NCBI GenBank assembly: GCA_027323885.1
Contig: DAHVZT010000145.1
Location: 1-39,214, forward strand
Origin: Acidobacteriaceae bacterium
GTDB lineage: Bacteria > Acidobacteriota > Terriglobia > Terriglobales > Acidobacteriaceae
Direction of reading: 5' to 3'
DNA: 39,214 nucleotides
Position numbers and translations under genes: made by a program. The notes beneath the pieces were generated by a model that searched no databases, was not told the DNA's origin, and saw only the letters and a program-made list of their open reading frames with translations. Positions 1-11,281 of this stretch are shown here, piece after piece (position 1 is the stretch's first letter; every line of letters starts with the position of its first letter).

Positions 1-447
1 ACGTGGCAAACGGCTGAGGTCCTCAAAGAAATTGGAGGAGAAGACGGCAAGCGACTAAAAGGCTCCATCTTAAAAGCTATCGATCCGGACGTAATCGACA
101 GTCCGATGGCGGTGGATTGCCTCCTGGAACTCCCCGTAGACCGAATATCCCTTGCTGGAAAAGCAATAAACTTAGTGCGAGCGGCAATTTTAACGGTTCC
201 CGGCGAGGGCCGATCCGCTGGAGACGTCCAAGCCAATCTCGATCTGTATTTGTCTTCGCCTGGCTTGAGCCACGGGAAAGGATGGGCCGCAAAAGCGAAG
301 GGCCCGTCTGACTACGAAGTTTCGTACGGTTTTATTGACGGCGGTAAAGGGGAGCAAGAAGCCATCTGGAGAGCAAACCTCAAGACCGACCAGGTGAGGT
401 ATGAAAATGAATATGGCAAAATGTTTAGCTGGACTCCCAATTACTAG
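1..447 (+). CDS. Hypothetical protein, 5'-truncated by window edge
   Basis: The reading frame is open from base 1, so the ATG at 106 in the ORF track is probably internal and the true start lies outside the window. The visible part is 148 residues. I do not recognise a family. The sequence is mixed and soluble-looking, with no membrane segment, and its C-terminal third (DYEVSYGFIDGG ... IWRANL) has the alternating pattern of a small beta domain. It ends 40 bp before the start of the next gene on the same strand, so the two could share a transcript. A function cannot be given. Confidence 0.55.
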   Translation, partial: TWQTAEVLKEIGGEDGKRLKGSILKAIDPDVIDSPMAVDCLLELPVDRISLAGKAINLVRAAILTVPGEGRSAGDVQANLDLYLSSPGLSHGKGWAAKAKGPSDYEVSYGFIDGGKGEQEAIWRANLKTDQVRYENEYGKMFSWTPNY

Positions 448-487
448 AAAATCTGCGAATTCAAATTACTAGGAACCTTGCGAAGCC

Positions 488-1531
488 ATGACTAACCACT
501 GGAAGTGGAACTGGCGAACGATTTTTATCTTGGCGGCAATTCTAGTGATGGCCCCGGGGTTTAGCTGCCCCGGACACGCGCAACCGCAGAGATCTCCTGC
601 GGCCCCCCTGAAAAAGATTGCTGTCCTCGACCTGCCCGGTCCTCCAGGCAAGCGGTTCGATTACCTCACGATCGACCGGCCGGACAATTACCTGCTCTCC
701 GCCCACCTGGGCCCTGGCATTCTGTACGTCATCGACCTGAAAACGAACAAGCTGGTGCATGCCATTCCAGGAGTGCCGGGTATCGAGGGCGTTGTCTATG
801 TTCCGGAGGTGCACAAGGCCTACACCTCAGACTGGCTGGAGAACAAAATTGGCGTGGTCGATTTGAGGTCCATGAAAATCGTCGCCAAGCTGCCCACTGA
901 GGCCAAGCCCGATGGGAGCGCCTACGCCTCTCCGTTTCATAAAGTGTACGTTTCCGACGAACGCGGCAAAGCCGAAGCCATCGTCGATGTGCGCACGGAC
1001 AAGATCGTGAAGACGCTGCATTTCAACAGCGAAACTGGCATGCCGCAGTATGATCCGGTGGCGAAACGTGTGTACGTCAACCTGCAGGACCAAAATCTGT
1101 TCGCCGAGATCGATCCGGCTACGGATCGCGTGATCGCCAGCTATCCGGTCGGGAATTGTAAGGGAAACCACGGCATGACACTGGATGCCGCGCACCACCG
1201 CGCATTCCTTTCCTGCGAAGAGAACAGCCTGATGACCGTCTTCAACCTGGATACGAACAAGCCCATCGCCTACTTGCCCATGGCCGCGGGCGCGGACGTA
1301 ATTAAGTACGATCCAGGTCTGCGGCGCATTTATGTGGCATGCTTCAGCGGGTCGATTTCCATCTTCCAGGAAGATGACCCTGACCACTATCGCAAGCTGC
1401 AGGACTTTCCTGTGCAGTACAAGGTACACAGCCTTGCCGTGGATCCAACCACCCACCGTGTGTACGCGCCGGAGCAGCAGGAGAACGGCAAGCCTGTATC
1501 CAGAATGGTGATCTACCAGGCCCTTCCCTAA
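488..1531 (+). CDS. Exported YncE/YVTN-like beta-propeller protein
   Basis: 347 residues. The N-terminus has a signal peptide: basic start, a hydrophobic stretch around residues 12-24 (IFILAAILVMAPGF), and a likely cleavage after the GHAQ motif. The rest is made of repeated blades with the pattern 'Y.ID..T.K.V..IP', for example YVIDLKTNKLVHAIP and EIDPATDRVIASYPV, as in YncE-type seven-bladed propellers. Such proteins act in the periplasm, and their ligands are usually unknown. The ribosome site is weak (AGGAA about 13 nt upstream). It is convergent with the SBBP lipoprotein that follows, with only 8 bp between the stops. The propeller fold is well supported; the specific role is not known. 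Confidence 0.85.
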   Translation: MTNHWKWNWRTIFILAAILVMAPGFSCPGHAQPQRSPAAPLKKIAVLDLPGPPGKRFDYLTIDRPDNYLLSAHLGPGILYVIDLKTNKLVHAIPGVPGIEGVVYVPEVHKAYTSDWLENKIGVVDLRSMKIVAKLPTEAKPDGSAYASPFHKVYVSDERGKAEAIVDVRTDKIVKTLHFNSETGMPQYDPVAKRVYVNLQDQNLFAEIDPATDRVIASYPVGNCKGNHGMTLDAAHHRAFLSCEENSLMTVFNLDTNKPIAYLPMAAGADVIKYDPGLRRIYVACFSGSISIFQEDDPDHYRKLQDFPVQYKVHSLAVDPTTHRVYAPEQQENGKPVSRMVIYQALP

Positions 1532-1539
1532 ACGAACGG

Positions 1540-3039
1540 CTACTGCGGCCCAAATTTCGCGACAAAGATTTCCTGCGCTCCGTTCGGATTGGTCGATCCT
1601 GGGAAGGCCCCGGTCGTCATGCCGCCAACGAAAGTATCGTTCTGTGGGTCGGTGGCGACCGCTATCGGCGAAGACGTTTGCGAATCCTGCGCCTCAATTT
1701 CCTTGCCGGTGCCAAATTGCTGAACGGAAACAGGTTGTCCTGCAGGCGTGAACTTCGCCACAAAGACATCGTCGATGCCCGCGGTAAACGCTGGCAGAAA
1801 AGCCCCCTGCGCAAAGCCGCCAACAACAATGCTGCCATCACTGTCGATCGCCAGGCCACCAACGAGCGTCTGCTGGCCGCCTCCGAAGTGTTGGTTCCAA
1901 ATGGTATGTCCATCCGTGCCGCTGAACTCAAAGAGAAGGCACTGCGGAGCCCCTCCCGACTGGACCAGACCCTGGCCATCCACCAGCACATTCCCAGCCG
2001 CGTTTACCGCAACGGCATTGTAGAAAAACCCGGAGGGAAAACTGCTGGTCGGTGGCTGCTGCAGCCACAGGGACTGTCCTGTCGTGCCGGCGAGCTTCAG
2101 GACAAACGGCAGCGATGCGTTCATGTCCGTGGGATAGAAGTTTCCGGGAAATGCTCCGCTGCTGGTACCCACCAGGACGGGGTTGCCCTGGCCATCGACC
2201 GCGATCCCACTCACGCTATCAGCGGCGTTCTCATTCCCGAATACCTGGATCCATTCCTGTGCGCCGGTCGCGCCATTCAGCTTCTCTACATACAAGCGCA
2301 TCGGAGGTAGAGGCATCATTGTGCCGAACTCAGGGAAGCCAATGTTCAAAAATGCGGTTTGGTCGGGGTTCGGAGAAGGGCTCAGCTCTCCGGTAATGAA
2401 TACGTTGCCCTGACTGTCGGTAGCCACAGCCGCCACTGTGGTCGTGGTTTCCACGCTCAACTGTTGCCTCCACAGCAGATGGCCGCTGCTGTCCAGCTTC
2501 TCCACCATGGTTTGCAGATTGTGATTCGGATTGGCAAAGCCTGGGAATGCGCCTCTGGTTACACCGGCTACGGCGATGTTCGACTGTGCGTCCACCGCAA
2601 CGCCCGCCAGTTCGTCGCCCATGGGCGTTCCAAACTGCAGAAGCCATAACCGGCTCCCCGCAGGGTCGAACTTGGCAATGAAGTCCTGCGGTACTCCACC
2701 GGTGTTGGTGAATCCGGGGAACCTGCCTGTTGTGAAGCCAGCGGCCACGATATTTCCTTGCGAGTCGGTCGCCGTTCCCGTCAGGGAATCACGCTGGTCA
2801 TCTCCATCGCTTACTGTCCCGGTGCCGAATTGGCGAATCCACTGCTGCGTGGCCGCTTTCGTAAAGCGCGAAGTTGTGGAAGACGGAGGATGCATCGTGC
2901 CCCCGCCGCAGCCGGTCAGCCAAAATCCCAACGCGGCTGTCAGACAGAGGACTGGGGCGAGAAGATATTTCTGGAGCGGCGGGTGTTTGGCGTATCGCCG
3001 GTTGTGGCTTGTTTGTGTGACCGTCCGGTGCGATCGCAT
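1540..3039 (-). CDS. SBBP-repeat beta-propeller lipoprotein
   Basis: 499 residues. The N-terminus has a basic stretch, a hydrophobic core (YLLAPVLCLTAALGFWL) and a lipobox LTGC followed by GGG, so this is a predicted lipoprotein. The body contains at least five copies of an SBBP-type unit: 'DSQGN-VAGFT.G.FPG' followed by 'FIAKFDPAG..LW..QFGT'. Known SBBP proteins are extracellular or outer-membrane beta-propellers of unclear function, frequent in acidobacteria and cyanobacteria. An AGGAGG lies 10 nt before the ATG, which supports this start. Upstream is a 276-bp region shared divergently with acs. Confidence 0.88.
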   Translation of the reverse strand: MRSHRTVTQTSHNRRYAKHPPLQKYLLAPVLCLTAALGFWLTGCGGGTMHPPSSTTSRFTKAATQQWIRQFGTGTVSDGDDQRDSLTGTATDSQGNIVAAGFTTGRFPGFTNTGGVPQDFIAKFDPAGSRLWLLQFGTPMGDELAGVAVDAQSNIAVAGVTRGAFPGFANPNHNLQTMVEKLDSSGHLLWRQQLSVETTTTVAAVATDSQGNVFITGELSPSPNPDQTAFLNIGFPEFGTMMPLPPMRLYVEKLNGATGAQEWIQVFGNENAADSVSGIAVDGQGNPVLVGTSSGAFPGNFYPTDMNASLPFVLKLAGTTGQSLWLQQPPTSSFPSGFFYNAVAVNAAGNVLVDGQGLVQSGGAPQCLLFEFSGTDGHTIWNQHFGGGQQTLVGGLAIDSDGSIVVGGFAQGAFLPAFTAGIDDVFVAKFTPAGQPVSVQQFGTGKEIEAQDSQTSSPIAVATDPQNDTFVGGMTTGAFPGSTNPNGAQEIFVAKFGPQ

Positions 3040-3156
3040 GGTACGTGATCCTCCTGGGAACGCCCGATGATTTTATTTGAATATTTAGACGCCACAGGGG
3101 AACGGACGGAAGCCTTGATGGAATTTGGATTTCGATGGAAATTGATAGGAAGCAAA

Positions 3157-3173
3157 CCCGCGCCCAACGCGGG
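3157..3173. promoter_or_regulatory. Perfect 6-bp inverted repeat in the divergent spacer
   Basis: CCCGCG-CCCAA-CGCGGG is a perfect palindrome with a 5-nt loop. It lies midway in the 3040-3315 spacer between the divergent SBBP lipoprotein and acs. No T-run follows on the plus strand and only three T on the minus strand, so it is not a convincing terminator. It may be an operator or an RNA hairpin in a leader. No clear sigma-70 promoter stands out in the spacer. Confidence 0.3.
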
Positions 3174-3315
3174 CATGGACCGCTTCGTGAACTTCATTTG
3201 ACGGGCAAGGAGTTGCGCAAAGGCTGGGTCCCCGATTTACTCTGTTGGACAGTGCATTAGCCATTTTTTTGTGGTGTTTCTGCGCAGAGATATTTTTCTG
3301 GAGTGTATTTCGCCG

Positions 3316-5274
<1,959 letters not shown>

Positions 5275-5335
5275 CGCTGGGCTGAATGCCCGCGAGCTCG
5301 AACGCTTGGCCAGCTCAACATGGGATGCTTTCGCC

Positions 5336-7921
5336 CTACCTCAGCTTCATCAACAAGAGCGTCATGTCGTCGTGCTGTGGAGCGATGCCGGTGAATTGAT
5401 CAACCTCGTCGAAAAGATGATTCAAAATTTCTTGCGCCGTTCCGTCGGGGAGGGCCTCGGCGGCGGCAAGCATCCGGTCTTCGCCCCATTCCTCGTTATC
5501 GAGAGTCATGGCTTCGCTGATGCCGTCGGTATACATAAGCAGCAGGTCGCCGCGCCGCAGCACCAGGCGCTGTTCCTCATAGGTTGCGAACGAGAGTAAT
5601 CCGACGACCGGGCCCCCCGCTTCAAGTCGCTGGACGTTAAAGCGTTCCTCAGTCCGCCGAATCAGACACGGCGGGTTGTGGCCGGCATTCACATATGCCA
5701 GTTCGTGTGTATGCGGGCAATAGGTGGCAAAGAAGAAGGTCGCGTAGCGGTTCGTCGCGGAAGACTCATAGACCAGGCGATTGACTTTCTTGATAACTGC
5801 TGCAAGGTCATGCGGAGCATCGAGCGTCGTGCTGCGCAGAGATGCCCGCAGACTGGCCATCAGCAGCGCGGCGGAGACGCCTTTGCCGCTTACATCGCCG
5901 ATGGCGAGGCCGATCCGGTCGTCGCCGAGGCGAAATACATCATAATAGTCGCCGCCCACGCCTTGCGCGGCTCGGCAACGGCCAGCCAGCGTGATTCCCT
6001 CTACTTCCGGAAAGCTTTGGGGAAACAGCCTTTCCTGCACCTCGCGCGCGACTTCGAGTTCCTGGCGAATGCGCTCCCGCTGCATTTCCTCTTCGGCCAG
6101 CGAACGCGCCAAGTTGCCGATCTCGAGCGCCAACCCGGTCTGCGCCGCCACAGATTCCAGCAATCGCAAATCGGAGGGGGTATAGGGCTCCTCGGAACGT
6201 TTGGGGCCGAGCGTCATAAGGCCCATCAACTGATCGCGTCCTGAGAGCGGCAGCAGGACCTCCGCGGACAGCGTCTCCAGCAGGTTGCGCTCGGAGGTGC
6301 TGGCCAGCAGGAGCCATCCATCCGGATTCTGGCGGTAGAGAGTAACCGGAGTATTGATGCGCATCAGGTTGCGCACGGTGGCGGAATTGACCGGAAGTTG
6401 CACCGATTCGGCTGCGAGACCATCCAGCCCTATGGCCCGCGTAAGTTGAAAACTGTTTCCGGTCCGCAGCAGCACGGCCAGCCGGTCGATGTGCAGCGTT
6501 TCAGCCAGGCTTTTCAACACCATGTCCAGCATGGGTCCGCTGTCGTTGTATTTACGCACGCGGTGGGAAAGTTCAGCCAAAAGCTGCTCGGCGTTATACG
6601 CTTCCCGGAAGAACTTGCGATCGAGCCATGCCGACAAATTGTGGGTCAGGCGGATTCGCAGCAGCAGGAGCAGCCCGGCTAGCGCTGCAATCTCAACCAC
6701 TGTGCGCGGCGGAAGAGAGGGCGCGCGAATTGCACGTACCAGCAAGACGATCAAAGCCACGAGAAGGCCGGAGCGCAGGACTGAAATTGTCGCCTTCGCG
6801 AGCGCGTATTTGGTGCCCATCCGCACCAGGATGCGGACATCCATAGCGCGCTGCACCACAACGACGTACGCGAGAGTGAAAGGGAAGACCAGGCTGAGAA
6901 CCGTGCCCGTCTCGGCAAGCCACAGCTTGGATTGCGCGAGAATGCCGAAATGTGGCAACAGAACAAAGATGACGAGAAGCGAACCAAGACCCACGACGGA
7001 GCCCGCACCCAGCACCCGCAAGCGCCTGCGGGAGTCCGCATTGGTGGCGGAGCGCATCTTGTCAAAGATCGCAACCCAGTAGAGCAGGACACAGCACAAG
7101 TTGATCGGATCTACGATGCGGTTGATCCATGGATTCAGCAGGATGGACCAATGGTTCCATGAAGGGTGAAAGTTCTCGCCATATTGCAGCCAAAGAATCA
7201 ACCCGGCCGAGATGGATGGAGGGACCAGCAAGACCCACTTGGCCCAAGGCAGTTTGCGGTCCCATCGCCAGCGTTCCGGAAAATACAGGCCGATCAGCAG
7301 TAAAGCGAGCGGCCCCGCGATTTGCTGCACCATGTACCACGCGCCCAGGAAAATGAGCCATGGTCCCGTCCACCAATTCGCGCTGAAAAACAACACCTCT
7401 GGAAACGTAAGCAGAAAGAGAATGAGCCAGGCCGAAAAATCCTCCGGACGGGCCGCTACGACCCAAAAACCGACCAGGAGGCAAACCAGGGGGGCCACGG
7501 AGGACAGAACGAAATAAAGCCCATACTCCTTGAAAGGCGCGGGAGCGGTGTTACCGGTCAATCGGATCCTGGCAATCTTTGGTTTTCCTGCGGGTGTGCG
7601 GACGGTTACCGACAACGTATCGCCGGGATGCAAATCGACCTGCAGGAGGCGGAGCCATTCTGCCCATCCGACATAAGGCACTCCGTTTACGGCGATCAAG
7701 GTATCGCCTGTGGCCAGACCGGCTTTTGCTGCCTCGGGCCGGAGCTGGGTGAGCTTTAGAGTATCGATATCAAACTCGAACGGCCGATGCGGACGATGAT
7801 GCAGGTCGAAGAAATTGTCGACGAATGCCGCTGTGTTCGCCAAGAAATACGTCGTGCTGGCGACAATATAGAGGCCGAGCAGGATGTACAGCCAACGATA
7901 CTTTCTCGACGTGTCAGGCAT
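5336..7921 (-). CDS. Membrane PDZ-GAF-SpoIIE (RsbU-like) protein phosphatase
   Basis: 861 residues. In order: a membrane helix (about 10-30), a PDZ domain (about 50-125; GLATGDTLIAVNGVPYVGW), several membrane helices (about 135-410), a GAF-like region (about 465-610), a short coiled coil ending in EVQERLFPQ, and a PP2C/SpoIIE phosphatase domain (about 640-861). Metal-binding acidic motifs are present: GGDYYDV, GDVSGKG and the C-terminal HDDMTLLLM. Members of this family dephosphorylate Ser/Thr-phosphorylated anti-sigma-factor antagonists in partner-switching pathways. The PDZ and membrane region suggest an envelope signal as input; that is inference. No anti-sigma or antagonist gene lies next to it. 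A second SpoIIE protein is at 27477-29690. Confidence 0.93.
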   Translation of the reverse strand: MPDTSRKYRWLYILLGLYIVASTTYFLANTAAFVDNFFDLHHRPHRPFEFDIDTLKLTQLRPEAAKAGLATGDTLIAVNGVPYVGWAEWLRLLQVDLHPGDTLSVTVRTPAGKPKIARIRLTGNTAPAPFKEYGLYFVLSSVAPLVCLLVGFWVVAARPEDFSAWLILFLLTFPEVLFFSANWWTGPWLIFLGAWYMVQQIAGPLALLLIGLYFPERWRWDRKLPWAKWVLLVPPSISAGLILWLQYGENFHPSWNHWSILLNPWINRIVDPINLCCVLLYWVAIFDKMRSATNADSRRRLRVLGAGSVVGLGSLLVIFVLLPHFGILAQSKLWLAETGTVLSLVFPFTLAYVVVVQRAMDVRILVRMGTKYALAKATISVLRSGLLVALIVLLVRAIRAPSLPPRTVVEIAALAGLLLLLRIRLTHNLSAWLDRKFFREAYNAEQLLAELSHRVRKYNDSGPMLDMVLKSLAETLHIDRLAVLLRTGNSFQLTRAIGLDGLAAESVQLPVNSATVRNLMRINTPVTLYRQNPDGWLLLASTSERNLLETLSAEVLLPLSGRDQLMGLMTLGPKRSEEPYTPSDLRLLESVAAQTGLALEIGNLARSLAEEEMQRERIRQELEVAREVQERLFPQSFPEVEGITLAGRCRAAQGVGGDYYDVFRLGDDRIGLAIGDVSGKGVSAALLMASLRASLRSTTLDAPHDLAAVIKKVNRLVYESSATNRYATFFFATYCPHTHELAYVNAGHNPPCLIRRTEERFNVQRLEAGGPVVGLLSFATYEEQRLVLRRGDLLLMYTDGISEAMTLDNEEWGEDRMLAAAEALPDGTAQEILNHLFDEVDQFTGIAPQHDDMTLLLMKLR

Positions 7922-8063
7922 AAATGGCGAGCATTGAAAACCATCCTACCGGAAATCGAAGCATCTCCTTTTGTTCTCTTCAGACGAACTTGTGCGGCGC
8001 AGCTTCAACGGATCGGCGGGACCATGGACACTCTATACTGCGAAGGATTGGAGTCCATTCGCA

Positions 8064-9278
8064 GTGAAGCCGCACCCCACCGTGGAAGTCGCCGGGCCGG
8101 CGCGCATCCATTTGCCTGCGCTGGATGGCCTGCGTGGGCTGGCCATTCTGCTGGTGCTTGTGTCGCACCTGATGCTGTTCAACGATCGCACTGGCAGCCG
8201 CTTTGGGGATTCTTTGGCCGCGCTGCGCGGTCTGGGTTGGACCGGCGTCGATCTGTTTTTCGTGCTGTCAGGCTTTCTGATCACCGGCATTCTGTTCGAT
8301 ACCCTGCGTGACTCTCATTATTTCCGCAGCTTTTATATGCGGCGTTTTCTGCGCATATTCCCCCTTTATTACGGTTTTCTGCTGTTCATGGTTTTACTGG
8401 CTCACTGGCAACATTTTTCCTGGGGCGGGCGCCAGTACGTGCTGCTGGCCTATCTGCAGAACACCGGACTGTGGTTCCCGGTCACGGATTTCCATCTCGG
8501 CCTGTGGGCGGACCTGGACCACTTCTGGTCGCTGGCCGTCGAGGAGCAGTTTTATGTGTTCTGGCCGCTGCTGGTCTTTCTGGTGCGCGGGCGCAGTCGT
8601 CTGATCGGACTCACCCTCTCACTTTCGTTTGCTGCGCTGCTCCTGCGCATCGCTCTCTATGTACATGGCGCTTCGCCGCTGACCATCTTTATGGCGACCC
8701 CGTGCCGCATGGACACTCTGCTGCTCGGCGGCTGCGTGGCGCTAGTAATTCGCGGAAACAGCGATTGGATTCCCCGCCGCTGGATGTTGCCGCTGGTGCT
8801 CCTGTCGGCGGCAGGGATTGCGGGCTACACGCTGGCGCATCCGCATCGTGACATGCGAGCGGGCTTTTTCGGCGCGACCTTCGGTTACAGCGTGATCGCG
8901 ATTGGATGCGTGGCGCTGCTGATTGCCGCCCTCGAGAAAGACTCGCCCATACACCGCGTTCTACGTTGGCGCGTTCTGCGCAGCCTGGGCAAGTACAGCT
9001 ACGGCATTTACGTGCTGCACATTTTTATTTCGCACCTCTTCGGAACCCTGGTGGAACGCTTGCTGGGGCAAAGCCTGCGGAAATTCCTGACACCGGTGCT
9101 GCATTCCCATCCGCTTGCCGTCCTGGTCGAGTTTTTCCTGAACCTGGCTGTGGTGTTTGGCGCGGCTTATGTCAGCTATCACTTGTATGAAGTACACTTT
9201 CTGCGCCTCAAACGGTATTTTGCTTACAGAAAAGAATCCGGTGACCGGTTGGCCGTGTCCGGTGTGCCAGCCACCTGA
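8064..9278 (+). CDS. Acyltransferase 3 family membrane protein
   Basis: 404 residues from the chosen start. This is an OafA/NodX-like integral membrane O-acyltransferase with about ten hydrophobic helices. Family motifs are LDGLRGLAILLVLVSHL near the N-terminus with the conserved His, RFLRIFPLYYGFLL, and AVEEQFYVFWPLLVF. Such enzymes acetylate or acylate surface sugars such as O-antigen, peptidoglycan or exopolysaccharide; the substrate here is unknown. The track starts at a TTG at 7971. I prefer the GTG at 8064 because GGAG lies 10 nt upstream and the extra 31 residues resemble no part of the family. The start remains uncertain. The gene is divergent from the SpoIIE phosphatase. Confidence 0.88.
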   Translation: MKPHPTVEVAGPARIHLPALDGLRGLAILLVLVSHLMLFNDRTGSRFGDSLAALRGLGWTGVDLFFVLSGFLITGILFDTLRDSHYFRSFYMRRFLRIFPLYYGFLLFMVLLAHWQHFSWGGRQYVLLAYLQNTGLWFPVTDFHLGLWADLDHFWSLAVEEQFYVFWPLLVFLVRGRSRLIGLTLSLSFAALLLRIALYVHGASPLTIFMATPCRMDTLLLGGCVALVIRGNSDWIPRRWMLPLVLLSAAGIAGYTLAHPHRDMRAGFFGATFGYSVIAIGCVALLIAALEKDSPIHRVLRWRVLRSLGKYSYGIYVLHIFISHLFGTLVERLLGQSLRKFLTPVLHSHPLAVLVEFFLNLAVVFGAAYVSYHLYEVHFLRLKRYFAYRKESGDRLAVSGVPAT

Positions 9279-9338
9279 CTTGACTCCCCGGTTTCGAGTG
9301 CCGAGCACTATTGTGGCCAAATGGCTACACTATAGGGA

Positions 9339-9379
9339 GGCGGGATCCAGACGCACGGCTGTAAGCGGCGGGATCCAGA
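9339..9379. repeat. 13-bp direct repeat in the dxs leader
   Basis: GGCGGGATCCAGA occurs at 9339-9351 and again at 9367-9379, a 28-bp period, ending 9 nt before the dxs ATG. The sequence before the first copy is AT-rich (TACACTATAG) and could be a -10 region. The repeat could be a small local duplication or a paired binding site. No further copy is seen in the window. Confidence 0.55.
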
Positions 9380-9388
9380 GCGACAATC

Positions 9389-11281
9389 ATGAGCGATATT
9401 CTGGACACGATCCATTCGCCGCGCGACGTGAAACAGCTCAATCTCGCGCAGCTCGAGCAGTTGGCGCAGGAAATTCGTGAGCGGATGATTTCCGTGCTGG
9501 CGAAGACGGGAGGCCACCTCGGGCCGAACCTCGGCGTAGTTGAACTGACGATTGCGATGCACGTGGTGTTCGACACACCCACGGACCATTTCGTCTTCGA
9601 CGTGAGCCACCAGGCGTACATCCATAAGCTATTGACTGGCAGGCGCGAGCGGTTTCAGACGATGCGTCAGCCCCAAGGGCTGAACGGATTCATGCTTCGC
9701 ACGGAAAGTGAGCATGATGCTTACGGCGCAGGCCACGCCGGAACCGCACTGTCCGCCGCCCTTGGAATGGCGGTCGCACGCGACTTGAACGGCGGCAGCG
9801 AACACGTGATTGCCCTCGCCGGAGATGCGGCGTTTACCAACGGAATCTCGTATGAAGCGCTCAACAATGTGGCCGAACAAACTCGGCGTCTGATCATTGT
9901 GCTGAACGACAACGAGTGGTCGATCGATCGCAATGTGGGCGCCATCTCCTCCTATTTGCATCGAATTGTGACCAATGATCGATACGCATATCTCCACGAC
10001 CGCGCGACTCGCCTGATTGAAAAGCTCGGCGGCAAAACGGTCGGACACGTCATGCGGCGCGCCGAAGAGGCGGCCAAAGGCATGCTGTTGCCTTCGTTGA
10101 TCTTTGAGGAATTTGGCCTTACCTATTACGGGCCGATTGACGGCCACGATCTTGGCTTGCTGATCGAGACATTTCGTTTTCTGAAAACCCAGAACCGCCC
10201 CGTGATTCTGCACGCGCTCACACAAAAAGGACGCGGTTTTCAGCCGGCGCTCGACAAGCAAAAGAAATTCCATGGGCTCGGCCCGTACCATCCTGAAACG
10301 GGTGAAACGGCGGCTGTCGGGCAAAAAACATATTCCGAAATCTTTGCCGAAACTCTCGTGAAGCTGGCCGACAGGAACGATAAGGTCGTGGCCATTACTG
10401 CAGCCATGCCCAACGGCACTGCGCTCGATCTTTACCGTCCGCACCATCCCCGGCGCTATTTCGATGTGGGCATTGCGGAAGAACATGCCGTCATCTTCGC
10501 GGCTGGGATGGCGACAAAAGGCTTGCGGCCATTCTGCGCGATTTACTCCACCTTTTTGCAGCGCGCGTACGATCCGATCATTCACGACGTATGCCTGCAG
10601 AACCTACCGGTCGTCTTCTGCATGGATCGCGCCGGCCTGTCCGGGGACGACGGTCCCACGCATCACGGACTCTTCGACATCAGCTACCTGCGCGGCGTGC
10701 CGAATATCGTTCTCATGGCGCCAAAGGACGAGGATGAACTCGCCGACATGTTGAAAACCGCCGAGCAGCATTCCGGGCCGTCAGCGGTTCGTTATCCGCG
10801 CGGAGGAGGACCGGGTGTCGCTTTGAAAGAGCAGCCGGTCGCGTTGCCCCTGGGCAAAGCGGAAGTTCTGCGCGAGGGGAGCGAGGTTGCGGTCTGGGGC
10901 CTGGGAGCGATGGTTCCCATGGCCACTGCATTTTCCGACCGGCTGGAGCGCGAGGGACACTCGACAGCCCTGGTGAATGCCCGCTTTGCCAAGCCCCTCG
11001 ATACGGCGCTGCTGGAAGAGCAGGCGCGCCGCGTCTCATTGATCGTCACGTTTGAAGATCATGTGCTGATGGGCGGGTTTGGCAGCGCGGTCCTGGAGCA
11101 TCTCAGCGCGCTCAACCTGCATGTGCCGGTGGTCCGCATCGGCTGGCCCGATACTTTTATCGAGCACGGCAAGGTGGATCAACTGCGGGCGAAATATGGT
11201 TTGACCGTCGAAGCGGCGATGGAAAGATCCCGGCCGTTTCTGAAAACGCCCGCGGTCAAGCTTTTCGCTGTTACGGGATGA
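9389..11281 (+). CDS. dxs: 1-deoxy-D-xylulose-5-phosphate synthase, variant type
   Basis: Condenses pyruvate and glyceraldehyde 3-phosphate, with thiamine diphosphate (TPP), to DXP, the first step of the MEP isoprenoid pathway and a precursor for TPP and pyridoxal. 630 residues, close to the family's usual 620-640. Conserved parts are TGGHLGPNLG (about 40-49), DVSHQAYIHKLLTGRR (71-86), VLNDNEWSI (171-179), FDVGIAEEHAV with the catalytic Glu, and GDDGPTHHG. The TPP-binding GDG is GDA here (145-147, in GDAAFTNGISYEALNN), and GH-SST is GHAGT, so it belongs to a divergent Dxs branch. The protein start MSDILDTIHSPRDVKQL fits the family, although the ribosome site is weak. It stands alone without other isoprenoid genes. 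Confidence 0.9.
   Translation: MSDILDTIHSPRDVKQLNLAQLEQLAQEIRERMISVLAKTGGHLGPNLGVVELTIAMHVVFDTPTDHFVFDVSHQAYIHKLLTGRRERFQTMRQPQGLNGFMLRTESEHDAYGAGHAGTALSAALGMAVARDLNGGSEHVIALAGDAAFTNGISYEALNNVAEQTRRLIIVLNDNEWSIDRNVGAISSYLHRIVTNDRYAYLHDRATRLIEKLGGKTVGHVMRRAEEAAKGMLLPSLIFEEFGLTYYGPIDGHDLGLLIETFRFLKTQNRPVILHALTQKGRGFQPALDKQKKFHGLGPYHPETGETAAVGQKTYSEIFAETLVKLADRNDKVVAITAAMPNGTALDLYRPHHPRRYFDVGIAEEHAVIFAAGMATKGLRPFCAIYSTFLQRAYDPIIHDVCLQNLPVVFCMDRAGLSGDDGPTHHGLFDISYLRGVPNIVLMAPKDEDELADMLKTAEQHSGPSAVRYPRGGGPGVALKEQPVALPLGKAEVLREGSEVAVWGLGAMVPMATAFSDRLEREGHSTALVNARFAKPLDTALLEEQARRVSLIVTFEDHVLMGGFGSAVLEHLSALNLHVPVVRIGWPDTFIEHGKVDQLRAKYGLTVEAAMERSRPFLKTPAVKLFAVTG

Noticed and set aside
3157-3173. Intrinsic terminator at the CCCGCG hairpin
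   Set aside because: No T-run on the plus strand and only three T on the minus strand; it also lies between divergent genes where no terminator is expected.
9318-9340. T7-promoter-like CACTATAGGGAG upstream of dxs
   Set aside because: Only 15 of 23 positions match the T7 class III promoter and there is no phage polymerase nearby. It is better read as an AT-rich -10 region.
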